This document shows, one piece after another, positions 1 to 10,466 of a stretch of DNA of 13,548 nucleotides. How positions within the stretch are numbered: the first letter of the stretch is position 1; each line of letters opens with the position of its first letter. This DNA comes from BOG-933 sp037132135 (lineage in GTDB: Bacteria; Pseudomonadota; Alphaproteobacteria; Azospirillales; Azospirillaceae): the NCBI GenBank assembly GCA_037132135.1, contig JBAXPR010000094.1, forward strand, positions 1 through 13,548. Direction: 5' to 3'. The translations under genes and the position numbers were made by a program. The notes under the pieces are model-generated. The model saw only the letters and a program-made list of their open reading frames with translations. It searched no databases and had not been told where the DNA came from.

Positions 1-52
1 CCCGGCTTCCAGCCTAGACCCAAACCTACCAGCTTCAGCTGGTAGTGGTTTA
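1..52. mobile_element. Possible end of an IS200/IS605-type element (hairpin) inside the kinase gene
   Basis: Bases 22-51 form an imperfect palindrome: AAACC plus TACCAGCT (22-34), a TC loop (35-36), then AGCTGGTA (37-44) and GGTTT (47-51), with two unpaired bases (GT, 45-46) on one side. A stem with an unpaired bulge close to an element tip is typical of the subterminal hairpins recognised by Y1 (TnpA) transposases of the IS200/IS605 family. On the minus strand the palindrome starts right after the codons for Ala-His-Asp in the HPt domain of the kinase, where the conserved continuation of HPt domains is lost. No transposase or TnpB is visible because the window ends here. The alternatives are a REP-like palindrome or a naturally divergent protein tail. 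The identification is an inference. Confidence 0.35.
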
Positions 53-3000
53 GATCGTGGGCGAGGTGCCCGAGCGTCGGGTAATCGCCCTCGGCCAGCG
101 CTCCGGCCAGGGCCGCGCCACTGCTGCCGTAGACAACCAGAAACTCCTGCATCACCGCGCGCAGCAGCCCGATGTCGCCGCCGACATTGCGCAGAGCGAT
201 CTCGAGATCGAGCCCCGGGGCCGCCGGGGCGGCCGGACAGGGGGCACGGCGGGCGGCCGGGGCGACCGGGCAGGGAGCGCGGCGCCCGGTCCAGCCGGCG
301 ATCACCGTGATCAGATGCCCGGGGTCGAGGGGCTTGGCGACGTGATCATTCATGCCCGCGGCCAGGCAGCGCTGACGGTCGGCGGGCAGGACGTTGGCGG
401 TCATGGCGACCACCGGCAGCCGGTCGAGGCCGAGGTCGCCACGGATCGCCCGGGTGGTCTCGTAGCCGTCCATGCCCGGCATCTGAACGTCCATCAGCAC
501 GGCATCGAACCGCCCGGGGGCCGCGGTCAGCAGTTTCAGCGCTTCGACGCCGCTGCTCACCGCCTCGACCGCGGCGCCGGCATTTTCGAGCAGACAGCGG
601 CCCACCGTCTGGTTGATGGCGTTGTCCTCGACCAGCAGCAGATGCAGGCCCAGCAACCGGCGCCCCGGCTTGCGGGCCGGCTCCGGAGTTGCGGGCGCGG
701 CATCGTCGTCGTCGATGCAGATCGCGGCCACGGCGTCGAGCAGTGCCGAGGGAGTAACCGGCTTGGTCAGCACCATCTTGATTGCCGGCTGGTCGCCGAT
801 TTCACGCCGGACCCAGTCCTGCTCATGGGCGGTGACGACCAACACCACCGGCATCACTCCGGACGGATAGCAGGTATAGATGTGGTTGAGTACGTCCTGG
901 CCGCCGATTTCAGGCATCCGCCAGTCCAGCAGCACCAGATCGAACGGGCTGGCCGTGGCCACGGTGTGATCGATCGCGGTCAGCGCCTCCCGGCCGGAGG
1001 CGGCAACCGTGCACTCCCAGCCGAAGCGGGTGACCATCGAGGCCAGCACGGTGCGCGCGGTGGCATTATCATCGACCACCAGAATCCGCAGCCGGCGCGC
1101 CAGATCCGGCGGTTGGCGCAGCGGGTCCGCGAGGTCGGCGCCGCAGCCGAAGCGGGCGGTGAAGCGGAAGGTGCTGCCCTGGCCGGGCTCGCTGTCAACG
1201 CTGATCGTGCCGCCCATCAGGTCAACCAGCCGGCGGGAAATCACCAGCCCGAGGCCGGTGCCACCGAAGCGCCGGCTGGTCGAGGTGTCGGCCTGACCGA
1301 AGGCTTCGAACAACCGCTCGCGCTGCTCATGGCTGATGCCGATGCCGGTGTCGCGCACCGCGAAGGCCAGTTCGATTTCGTCCCCGGCGGGTTCGGCCGA
1401 TGCCACCGGCACCACCGAAAGCTCGACTTCGCCGGTTTCGGTGAACTTGATCGCGTTGCTGGCCAGATTGAGCAGCACCTGCTGCAGGCGCAGGGAATCG
1501 CCGATCAGCGTCAGCGGTGTGGCCGGGTCGATCCGGAACAGGACCTCGATGTCCTTGTGGCGGGTGTTGGCAGAAACGATGGTGGCCAGGGTCTTGACGA
1601 TTTCGTCGAGCCGGAACGGCAGCCTCTCCAGGTCCAGCCGCCCGGCCTCGACCTTGGAAAAATCAAGAATGTCGTTGAGGATGCCGAGCAGAGACTGGGC
1701 CGAGATGCGGGTCTTGTCGACATAGTCGCGCTGGATCATGGTCAGCTGAGTCTGTTCCAAAAGATAGACCAGACCAAGAATGGCATTCATCGGCGTCCGG
1801 ATTTCGTGGCTCATGTTAGCCAGAAACTCGGACTTTGCCCGGTTGGCGACTTCGGCAGCCTGCCGCGCCGCCTTGAGTTCGTCCTCGCGCTCAATGTCGG
1901 CGGTTATGTCGACCATCATGCCGATCAGGCCGCCCAGCGAACCGTCGGCTTTGAAGAACGGCGCCTTATAGGCGCGGAGATGCACCGGCGCGCGACCTTC
2001 GCGCGCCATCACGAACTGGTAGGTGTGGGGCTCGCGCTCGGCGAAGATGCGCCGGTCCGAATTGGCGAAGAGGTCGCCATGTTCCCTGCCGTCCGAGAGA
2101 TCGGCCAGGGTCTTGCCGGCGATGCGCTCGGGGTCGAGGCCGAACATCGCCGCAAGCTGGCTGTTGCAGCCGAGGTAGCGGCCCTGGGCATCCTTGTAGA
2201 ACACGATCGCCGGAATCGCTTCCAGCAGCGATTTCAGGAACAATATCTGGTCTTTGCGCTCGTCTTCGGCCCGCCGGTGCTCCGAAATGTCGCGGCCGAC
2301 CGCCTGAAGCTCGAAGCGCTCGCCCTCCTCTTCGGCGACCGAATAGCCCTCCCAGGCGTACCAGCGCGGGCCGGCGGCGGTCAGCACCCGGTTCTCGACC
2401 CGGACCCGGGGGTGGGGCGGACTGAGGGCGGCCATGATCTCGTGGCCGGTGGTGGCGCGGTCCTCGGGATGGACGAACTCGTCCCAGGTCCGGGCCAGCA
2501 GGCCGGCACGCGTCTGTCCCAGCACCGTTGCCGTGGTCTCGTTGGCGAAGGTGAAGCGACCGCGGCGGTCGATACGCACCACCATGTCGCACTGGGTGTC
2601 GACCAGCCCGCGATAGCGGTTTTCGCCCCGCTCGAACTGCTGGGCGAGCAGGCGGCGCTGGGCCGACTGGCGGACCAGGGCGGCCAGCGCGATCAGCGCG
2701 CCGCCGAGGGTGGCGGCGATCAGCAGGTAGATCGGGGCCAGTCGCCAGGCCTCGGCGGTGGCGGTGGCCCGGGTCGAACCGACCACGGCCACCAGCGGAG
2801 CCGAGTCGAAGACGTCAAAGGCATAGATGCGGTCAACGCCATCCGGACCCCGTTCCTCGTAGGCGCCTTCGGTTGCGGTCTTCAGGCGGCTGGAAAACAG
2901 CGCCGGGCCGAGCGGGGGCGGCTCGCGACCATCGCCGACCGAGGTGGTGAGAAAGGTGCCGTCACTGGCGTAAAGGCTGATGGTGTCGTCAGCATGGCTG

Positions 3001-3617
3001 CGGACGGTCTCGAAGAATTTGCGGAAATAGCCGGGATCGATGGCGGCCAGAATGACGCCGGCAAAGCTGCCGTCGGCGTGGCTGAGCCGGCGGGTGAGGT
3101 TGATCACCATCTGACCGGTGCGGATCGATTTCATCACCGAGCTGAAGCGGACCTCGTCCGAGGGGGTGTCGCGATGGAAGCGGAAGAATTCGCGCTCGGG
3201 AATGCGCAGCGGCTGCCGGTTTTGCTGGGTCGAGGTGTTGTAGGACCAGCCGTCGGCCTTGATCGTCGACAGGAACGGGATGAACGGCAGGCCGCGGATG
3301 GCGTCCCGGAAACTCTCGGCCACCACCTCGTTAAGCGGGCCGTCGACCAGGGTATCGACCGGGAAGCTGGCGGTGGCCTCGCGCAATTCGTGATCGGTGA
3401 TCGAGACCACCAGAGCGGTGTGAGCCTCGACAGCGCGGGCGACCAGCGCCGATTGCTGTTTGGCCGTTTCGACGGCCGCGGTGCAGCGGTCCTGAAAATT
3501 CAGCAGCATCAAGCCCGACAAAGCAAAAAATGCCGTCGTCGCGATCCAGATGATGGTCGCCTTTCGGGCCCAGACCGGCAAACCTCTCGAGGCTGGATGA
3601 TGAAGACCTGAAGCCAA
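1..3617 (-). CDS. Membrane-bound hybrid sensor histidine kinase (cache-PAS-PAS-HisKA-HATPase-REC-REC-HPt), 3' end outside window
   Basis: About 1205 residues are in the window and there is no stop before the left edge. Order seen: N-terminal membrane segment (about 16-38), periplasmic double-cache-like sensor (about 40-290), second membrane segment (about 294-316), PAS (about 332-450), PAS (about 460-575), HisKA with NMSHEIRTPM (phospho-His about 604), HATPase with DTGIGIS (near 754) and FGGTGLGL (near 784), REC1 with VVDDN and acceptor Asp about 898, REC2 with VEDNAIN and Asp about 1043, then a start of HPt with LAHDL (His about 1187). The protein senses an unknown extracytoplasmic signal and should pass phosphate His-Asp-His. 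No DNA-binding regulator is nearby. The start is uncertain: TTG at 3617 has GGGGAGAGG four bases upstream; other in-frame choices are TTG 3647 and GTG 3671, and no ATG precedes the first membrane segment. The HPt homology ends abruptly after His-Asp-Leu, so the gene may be interrupted there. Confidence 0.93.
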   Translation of the reverse strand, partial: MASGLHHPASRGLPVWARKATIIWIATTAFFALSGLMLLNFQDRCTAAVETAKQQSALVARAVEAHTALVVSITDHELREATASFPVDTLVDGPLNEVVAESFRDAIRGLPFIPFLSTIKADGWSYNTSTQQNRQPLRIPEREFFRFHRDTPSDEVRFSSVMKSIRTGQMVINLTRRLSHADGSFAGVILAAIDPGYFRKFFETVRSHADDTISLYASDGTFLTTSVGDGREPPPLGPALFSSRLKTATEGAYEERGPDGVDRIYAFDVFDSAPLVAVVGSTRATATAEAWRLAPIYLLIAATLGGALIALAALVRQSAQRRLLAQQFERGENRYRGLVDTQCDMVVRIDRRGRFTFANETTATVLGQTRAGLLARTWDEFVHPEDRATTGHEIMAALSPPHPRVRVENRVLTAAGPRWYAWEGYSVAEEEGERFELQAVGRDISEHRRAEDERKDQILFLKSLLEAIPAIVFYKDAQGRYLGCNSQLAAMFGLDPERIAGKTLADLSDGREHGDLFANSDRRIFAEREPHTYQFVMAREGRAPVHLRAYKAPFFKADGSLGGLIGMMVDITADIEREDELKAARQAAEVANRAKSEFLANMSHEIRTPMNAILGLVYLLEQTQLTMIQRDYVDKTRISAQSLLGILNDILDFSKVEAGRLDLERLPFRLDEIVKTLATIVSANTRHKDIEVLFRIDPATPLTLIGDSLRLQQVLLNLASNAIKFTETGEVELSVVPVASAEPAGDEIELAFAVRDTGIGISHEQRERLFEAFGQADTSTSRRFGGTGLGLVISRRLVDLMGGTISVDSEPGQGSTFRFTARFGCGADLADPLRQPPDLARRLRILVVDDNATARTVLASMVTRFGWECTVAASGREALTAIDHTVATASPFDLVLLDWRMPEIGGQDVLNHIYTCYPSGVMPVVLVVTAHEQDWVRREIGDQPAIKMVLTKPVTPSALLDAVAAICIDDDDAAPATPEPARKPGRRLLGLHLLLVEDNAINQTVGRCLLENAGAAVEAVSSGVEALKLLTAAPGRFDAVLMDVQMPGMDGYETTRAIRGDLGLDRLPVVAMTANVLPADRQRCLAAGMNDHVAKPLDPGHLITVIAGWTGRRAPCPVAPAARRAPCPAAPAAPGLDLEIALRNVGGDIGLLRAVMQEFLVVYGSSGAALAGALAEGDYPTLGHLAHDLNHYQLKLVGLGLGWKP
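219..284 (-). repeat. Two tandem 33-bp imperfect repeats coding for a Pro/Ala linker
   Basis: Within the kinase gene, 252-284 and 219-251 encode RRAPCPVAPAA followed by RRAPCPAAPAA. They form the linker between the second receiver and the HPt domain. The DNA copies differ at several, mostly synonymous, positions, so this is a diverged tandem duplication that kept the frame. Confidence 0.8.
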
Positions 3618-3826
3618 CCGCCCTCTCCCCGCCGAGTCCTCGCTCAATCCTGCCTGGAGGCGCCAGGACACAATCTTGATTACGCCCTCGTCAGCCTGAT
3701 GTCGGCGGACAGTAGCTCAGGGTCCGAAGCGAGGGCAAATGTATTTTGTACTGAAACGATCCTTTCAAAGGCAGGTTTTGGACGGGGCGGCGCACCTTGT
3801 TTTCAGAATCGCCCGACGAAAAGACC

Positions 3827-5410
3827 TTAAAACGGTGCCAATTTAAGGTGGTCGATGAACAGCTCTTCATAGTCGGCCTCGCCAGCGAGGTTGATCGTGC
3901 GCACCTGCCGCTCCAGCGCGGCCTGCAGCGCGGCGCCCTCGGCGGCCAGCAGCCGCTCGCAGCCCCGGAGCGCGCTGTCGGCCACCGCCACGGTCCGGCC
4001 GGGCCCGGTTGAGGGCAGCAGCCCGATCGCCTGGGCCTGAAGCGGATCGAGATGACGGCCGAAGACGCCGCTGACCATCACGCAGCAGAGGTCGGCGGCG
4101 GTGACCCCGGCCCGGCGCAACAGCGCCGCCGCGCCGGCGGCGACCGCCGCCTTCGCACGCTGGAAGACGTCGATGTCGCTGCGGCTCAGGCGGAGGCCAT
4201 CGGCACCGTCGGTGAAGGCGAACCCGGAGCGCGGAATCGTGCCGTCCATCCGGCCCGAGGCGGAGAGCAGCCCGGCCCGGCGCAGTCCGGCGACGGCATC
4301 GACCAGCCCCGAGCCGCAAAGACCGAGCGGCGCGCCGCCGCCGATCACCGCCAGTTCGGGCCGCTCTGCCGCCGCGCTCCAGGTGACGCGGTGAACCGCG
4401 CCGGGGCCGGCCGGGGCGCCCGAGGAAATTCCCGAGCCTTCGAAGGCTGGGCCACCGGCGGCGGCGGCGGCCAGCAGGCCGGTACCGTCCCAGAGCGCGA
4501 TCTCGGTGTTGGTGCCGAAATCGATCAGCAGCGCCGGGGCCGGCGCCCGGGTCAGCCCCGAGCCGATCACCCCGGCGGTGAGGTCGGAGCCGATGAAGCC
4601 GCCCAGAGGGCCGCAGAGCGCAAGGTCGGCACCATCGTCGAGCCGCCACGCCCGCCGCCAGGGTCCGGGATCCCCGAGCCCGCAGGGCAGGCGCCGGTTC
4701 CAGCTCTCGGGGTCGAGTAGAGCGGCAAAGCCGTCGCCGGCCAGCAGGGACAGCACCGCAGTGTTGCCGACCAGCCGGACCCGGGTGACCGCAGAGCGCC
4801 GGGCGGCGCCGCTGACATCGCGGGCAAAGAGCGCGGCGATCGCCTCGCCGAGCGCGCGGCGGGTCTCCTCTTGCATGCGCCGGGCCGCTTCCGGCGCATC
4901 ACGGGCGCGGGCGATCCGCGTCAAGATGTCGCTGCCATAGCGCCGCTGCGGATTGTGGCCGAGCACCGCCGCCAGCCGCCGGCCACGGTCAAGATCGAGC
5001 AGCGACGCCCGGATGTTGGTGCTGCCGAGATCGATGGCGATGCCGAGGCCGGCGCCGCCCGCCTGCTCTGGCGGCCGCAGCGGCGGCGGCAGATCGCCAA
5101 TCTCGGTCCAGAGTCCGCGCGCCGGCCCGGGCGCGACGAAAACCGTGATGTCGGTCAGAGGTTTGGCCTGACAGGCCAGCCGGAGGCCGCGGGCGATCGC
5201 CTGAGGCGGCAGGGTCGCCCGCTCGCGCCCGGTCGGTGGCAGCGCGGCCGGAACCGCGACGGTGATCCGGCACAGGCCACAGACGCCGCGGCCGCCGCAA
5301 TCGGCCCGCGGCAGGCAATCGGTGCCCTCCAGGGCGGCCAGCAGGCTCTGGCCCTCGGGACAGGGAACCTCCAGAGTCCCGGCCGGCCGTTTCACCAGAA
5401 TGAGGGGCAT
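3827..5410 (-). CDS. Corrinoid activation protein, RamA/RACE-like (2Fe-2S ferredoxin + ASKHA/DUF4445)
   Basis: A 527-residue cytoplasmic protein. Residues 1-85 form a plant-type 2Fe-2S domain with CGGRGVCGLC (Cys38, 44, 47) and a fourth ligand in RLACQ (Cys80). A central linker follows, then an ATPase fold of the acetate kinase/Hsp70/actin type with GIAIDLGSTN (near 128), LLIDFGTNTEIAL (near 300) and GLCGSGLVDA (near 380). This layout is that of reductive activators of corrinoid enzymes, which use ATP and low-potential electrons to return inactive Co(II) corrinoid protein to the methyl-accepting Co(I) state. The length is a little below the usual 600 or so residues. It is divergent from the operon that encodes a corrinoid protein, its obvious client. 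The ATG at 5410 has no visible Shine-Dalgarno; a TATAAA box lies only 12 bases upstream, so the message may be nearly leaderless. Confidence 0.92.
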   Translation of the reverse strand: MPLILVKRPAGTLEVPCPEGQSLLAALEGTDCLPRADCGGRGVCGLCRITVAVPAALPPTGRERATLPPQAIARGLRLACQAKPLTDITVFVAPGPARGLWTEIGDLPPPLRPPEQAGGAGLGIAIDLGSTNIRASLLDLDRGRRLAAVLGHNPQRRYGSDILTRIARARDAPEAARRMQEETRRALGEAIAALFARDVSGAARRSAVTRVRLVGNTAVLSLLAGDGFAALLDPESWNRRLPCGLGDPGPWRRAWRLDDGADLALCGPLGGFIGSDLTAGVIGSGLTRAPAPALLIDFGTNTEIALWDGTGLLAAAAAGGPAFEGSGISSGAPAGPGAVHRVTWSAAAERPELAVIGGGAPLGLCGSGLVDAVAGLRRAGLLSASGRMDGTIPRSGFAFTDGADGLRLSRSDIDVFQRAKAAVAAGAAALLRRAGVTAADLCCVMVSGVFGRHLDPLQAQAIGLLPSTGPGRTVAVADSALRGCERLLAAEGAALQAALERQVRTINLAGEADYEELFIDHLKLAPF

Positions 5411-5422
5411 AGTAGATACTGC

Positions 5423-5428
5423 TTTATA
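5423..5428 (-). promoter_or_regulatory. Putative -10 box of the corrinoid activator gene
   Basis: On the minus strand TATAAA occurs 12 bases before the ATG at 5410. A transcript starting about 7 bases further on would have a leader of only about 6 bases, in keeping with the missing Shine-Dalgarno. No recognisable -35 lies 16-18 bases upstream; that place is taken by the inverted repeat at 5442-5458, which suggests control by a bound regulator. Confidence 0.35.
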
Positions 5429-5441
5429 AGGGGGCGTCTGA

Positions 5442-5458
5442 CACTAAGGATATTAGTG
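5442..5458. promoter_or_regulatory. Candidate operator between the divergent corrinoid genes
   Basis: CACTAA-GGATA-TTAGTG is a perfect 6-bp inverted repeat with a 5-base spacer in the 134-base divergent intergenic region. It covers the -35 position expected for the minus-strand activator gene. It lies roughly 50 bases upstream of a weak plus-strand -10-like TAAAAT (5488-5493). A dimeric regulator bound here could control both directions. No such regulator is encoded in the window. Confidence 0.4.
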
Positions 5459-5544
5459 ATTCCCTGGCTAACCGGGCGCGGCAAGGATAAAATATGACGT
5501 GAACCGGAGGTGTCCGATATTTCTCAGAGAGGTCACGGGCTGCG

Positions 5545-6210
5545 ATGCTGGACGCGATCATCAGGGAATACAACGAAGCCCTGCTGGAAACCGACCGGGC
5601 GCGGGCGGTGGCGGTGGCGCGGCGGGCGATCGACCTGGGGGTCTCCCCCGAGGACGTGGTCTTCAAGATCGTGGTGCCCGGGATCGAGACGATGATGAAG
5701 GCGATCGCCGAGGATTACGACGCCAACCTCGCCCAGCATTTCATGACGGCCCAGATCGCGGCCCAGGTCACCGAGGAGATGCTGCCCCGTTTCCGGAAAC
5801 CGCCGGTGGTGATCGGCCGGATCGTGATCGGCACCGCCAAGGGCGACCTCCACTCGCTGGGTAAGCGGATCGTGATCGGCTGCCTGCGCTCTCTGATGAT
5901 CGATGCCGTCGACCTTGGGGTTAACGTGCCGCCGGCACGCTTCGTCGAGGCGGCGCTGGCTCACGATGCCCAGGTAATCGGCATTTCGGCGATGATGATG
6001 CACACCGCCGATGGCCCCGAAGGGTGCCGGGCGGTGCGCGAGATCATCGAGCGCGAGGGGCTGCGAAACCGGCTGCGCATTATCGTCGGCGGCGCGCCGT
6101 TCCGCTTTTCGCCCGAACTCTATCTCGAGGTCGGCGCCGATGGCTGGGCCGCCGATGGCATCACCGCCGGTCGGGTCATCACCGGCCTGATCGGGGAGGT
6201 GCGGCCATGA
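5545..6210 (+). CDS. Corrinoid (B12)-binding methyl carrier protein, MtaC/MtbC/MttC family
   Basis: A 221-residue protein. Residues 1-90 form the helical cap domain of the methionine synthase B12-binding type. Residues 90-221 form the Rossmann-like cobalamin domain, with the signature D-x-H-x-x-G as DLHSLG (axial ligand His103), a Ser at about 148 (GISAM), VGGAP (181-185) and GADGWAADG (197-205). The protein carries a methyl group on cobalt between a substrate methyltransferase and an acceptor methyltransferase. ATG 5545 is the only start after the in-frame stop at 5500; its GAGAGG (5527-5532) is 12 bases away, rather far, so translation may be modest. It is the first gene of a four-gene operon and shares ATGA with the next gene. 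DLHSLG differs from the usual DVHDIG, but the ligand and flanking Asp and Gly are kept. Confidence 0.95.
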   Translation: MLDAIIREYNEALLETDRARAVAVARRAIDLGVSPEDVVFKIVVPGIETMMKAIAEDYDANLAQHFMTAQIAAQVTEEMLPRFRKPPVVIGRIVIGTAKGDLHSLGKRIVIGCLRSLMIDAVDLGVNVPPARFVEAALAHDAQVIGISAMMMHTADGPEGCRAVREIIEREGLRNRLRIIVGGAPFRFSPELYLEVGADGWAADGITAGRVITGLIGEVRP

Positions 6211-7253
6211 TCACCGGCTGGGATCGCCTCACCGCCGCCGCCGCCGGTCGGACCTGCGACCGCATCCCGGTGTTTTGCAACCTGCTCGACCAGGGCGCGC
6301 GGGAGATGGGGGTGTCGCTGCGCGACTATTACGGCGACCCGGCCTGTGTCGCCGAGGCCCAGTTGCGCCTGCGCGAAAAATACGGTCACGACAATCTCTG
6401 GTCTCTGTTCTACGTCGGCAAGGAGGCCGAATTCTTCGGCTGCCGCGAGATTCTGTTTGCCGAGGACGGGCCGCCCAACGTCGCCGAACTGGTGATCCGG
6501 AACAACGACGATATCGGCCGCCTGGAGGTGCCCGAGGACATCGCCGGCCACCCGGCGTTCGCCCCCGTCGCCGAGTGCCTGCGTCTGCTCCGCCGGGAGG
6601 CCGGCGGCCGTTATCCGATCTGCGCCTATGTCACCGCCGCCACCTGTCTGCCGGTGCTGCTGATGGAGATGGAAGGCTGGCTGGAACTGCTGCTCGCCGG
6701 TCCCGCCGTCCTTCGCGACCAGTTGCTGGCCAAGTGCGAGGTCTTCGTCGTCCGTCAGGCCGCGGCCCTCCGCGCGGCCGGGGCCGATCTTCTGCTCTAT
6801 TCCAACCCCTTCGGCTCCCTCGATACCGTGCCCGAGCGGGTGTTGCGCGAGCGGGTGCTGCCCTCGATGCGGCGCGAACTGGCGCCGCTCGGCACCGCCG
6901 GCATGATCTATTATTGCGGTGGCGCCCGGCTCGGCCGGGTGATCGAGACCGCGGTGGAGGGGCTCGGCTTTACCAGCCTCTACTTCAGTCCGCTTGATGA
7001 CCTCGCCGCGGCCAAGCGCGCCGTCGCCGGCCGCGCCCTGACCTGCGGCGTGATCGACGATATCAAGATGGTGCACTGGAGCGAGGACGAGGTTCGGCGC
7101 GAGGTGGCGCGGATCATCGCCGCCGGCGCGCCCGGCGGCCGCTTCCTCTTCGGCACCATGGTCATGCCGCTGGCGATTCCCGAAGCCAACATCCGCGCGA
7201 TGATGGAGGCGGCCTGCCGCTTCGGCGGCCAGGACGGCGGAGGCGCGCCATGA
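6207..7253 (+). CDS. Uroporphyrinogen decarboxylase-fold (UroD/MtaA/CmuA-like) corrinoid methyltransferase
   Basis: A 348-residue protein from ATG 6207, which overlaps the previous stop as ATGA and is preceded by GGGGAGGT. An earlier in-frame ATG at 6024 lies inside the corrinoid gene and is not used. The TIM-barrel family is supported by the N-terminal RIPVFCN, the central ICAYVTAATCLPVLLMEME, the barrel strand AGADLLLYSNPFGS, GMIYYCGGARLG and the C-terminal AIPEANIRAMMEA. Relatives (MtaA, MtbA, MtvB, CmuA) move methyl groups between a corrinoid protein and a thiol, tetrahydrofolate or methylated substrate. In MtaA the zinc sits in H-x-C and a distal Cys. Here the His place is Tyr235 (YYC, with Cys237), and the usual distal Gly-Cys-Gly is replaced by GTMVMP (316-321). 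Activity or metal binding may therefore differ. The substrate is not predictable. Confidence 0.88.
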   Translation: MITGWDRLTAAAAGRTCDRIPVFCNLLDQGAREMGVSLRDYYGDPACVAEAQLRLREKYGHDNLWSLFYVGKEAEFFGCREILFAEDGPPNVAELVIRNNDDIGRLEVPEDIAGHPAFAPVAECLRLLRREAGGRYPICAYVTAATCLPVLLMEMEGWLELLLAGPAVLRDQLLAKCEVFVVRQAAALRAAGADLLLYSNPFGSLDTVPERVLRERVLPSMRRELAPLGTAGMIYYCGGARLGRVIETAVEGLGFTSLYFSPLDDLAAAKRAVAGRALTCGVIDDIKMVHWSEDEVRREVARIIAAGAPGGRFLFGTMVMPLAIPEANIRAMMEAACRFGGQDGGGAP

Positions 7254-7841
7254 CCGATGACGGGACTCTGCCGCTGATCCTCGGCTGCGGCATCTTCCGC
7301 AAGGAGGTGGCCTACCTCGTGCGCAAGAACGGCTGGCGGATCGACACTGCGTTCATCGATTCCGGGCTGCATTACAGCTTCCACAAACTCGGCCGGGGCC
7401 TGACCGGCAGCCTGGCCAAGCGCACCGGCCGGGAGATCATCGTCTTTTACGGCTGCTGCCATCCCCTGATGGACCGCATGGTCGCCGACGCCCACGCCAT
7501 CCGGGTTCAGGGCCAGAACTGCATCGACATCCTGCTCGGCCGGGAACGCTTCGACCGCGAACTCGCCGCCGGCGCCTATTTCCTGCTGGAAGACTGGGCG
7601 GTGCGCTGGGACGAGATCACCGGCAGGGTTTTCGGCAGCCGGCCGGAGATCATCCAGGAGATCTTTCAGGGCGACCGCCGGACCATGCTGGCCCTGCGGA
7701 CGCCCTGTTCCGGCGATTTCACCGCCGCCGCCGAACGGGCGGCAACGCTGGTCGGCTTGCCGCTGATCTGGGAGGATGTCGGTCTGGACCATCTGGAGGA
7801 GACGCTCCGGGTCGCGATCGAGAGCCGGCGGGAGGGTGGGG

Positions 7842-7849
<8 letters not shown>
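7250..7849 (+). CDS. DUF1638 family protein
   Basis: A 199-residue soluble protein whose ATG overlaps the preceding stop (ATGA) after GGCGGAGG. DUF1638 hallmarks: LILGCGIFRKEV at the N-terminus, IDSGLHYSFHKL (32-47), IVFYGCCH (64-71), NCIDILLG (90-97) and AGAYFLLEDWAVRW (107-120). Cys13, Cys69, Cys70, Cys91, His41, His45 and His71 sit in these conserved blocks and could build a metal or corrinoid-related site. The biochemical role of the family is unknown to me; members are often encoded beside corrinoid methyltransferase genes, as here. Its position between the methyltransferase-fold protein and the kinase, with overlaps on both sides, implies equimolar synthesis and shared function. The last 8 bases overlap the kinase start. 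Confidence 0.85.
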
Positions 7850-10454
<2,605 letters not shown>

Positions 10455-10466
10455 CGCCATTCCAGG

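Noticed and set aside
57..3611. Plus-strand open frame of about 1184 codons
   Set aside because: It is the antisense of the hybrid kinase; its product is rich in His, Gln, Gly, Arg and Asp without domains, while the minus strand gives clear cache, PAS, kinase and receiver motifs.
5466..5480. Possible sigma-54 site upstream of the corrinoid operon
   Set aside because: TGGC and a GC have the right distance, but the -12 element is GCGC rather than TTGC and the -24 side is also off, so it is not supported.
5465..5493. Possible sigma-70 promoter of the corrinoid operon (TGGCTA, 17 bases, TAAAAT)
   Set aside because: The -35 matches only three of six bases. It may be an activator-dependent promoter, but it is too weak to call as a feature.
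5411..5544. Cobalamin riboswitch before the corrinoid operon
   Set aside because: The intergenic region is only 134 bases and shows no B12-box-like sequence or multi-stem fold.
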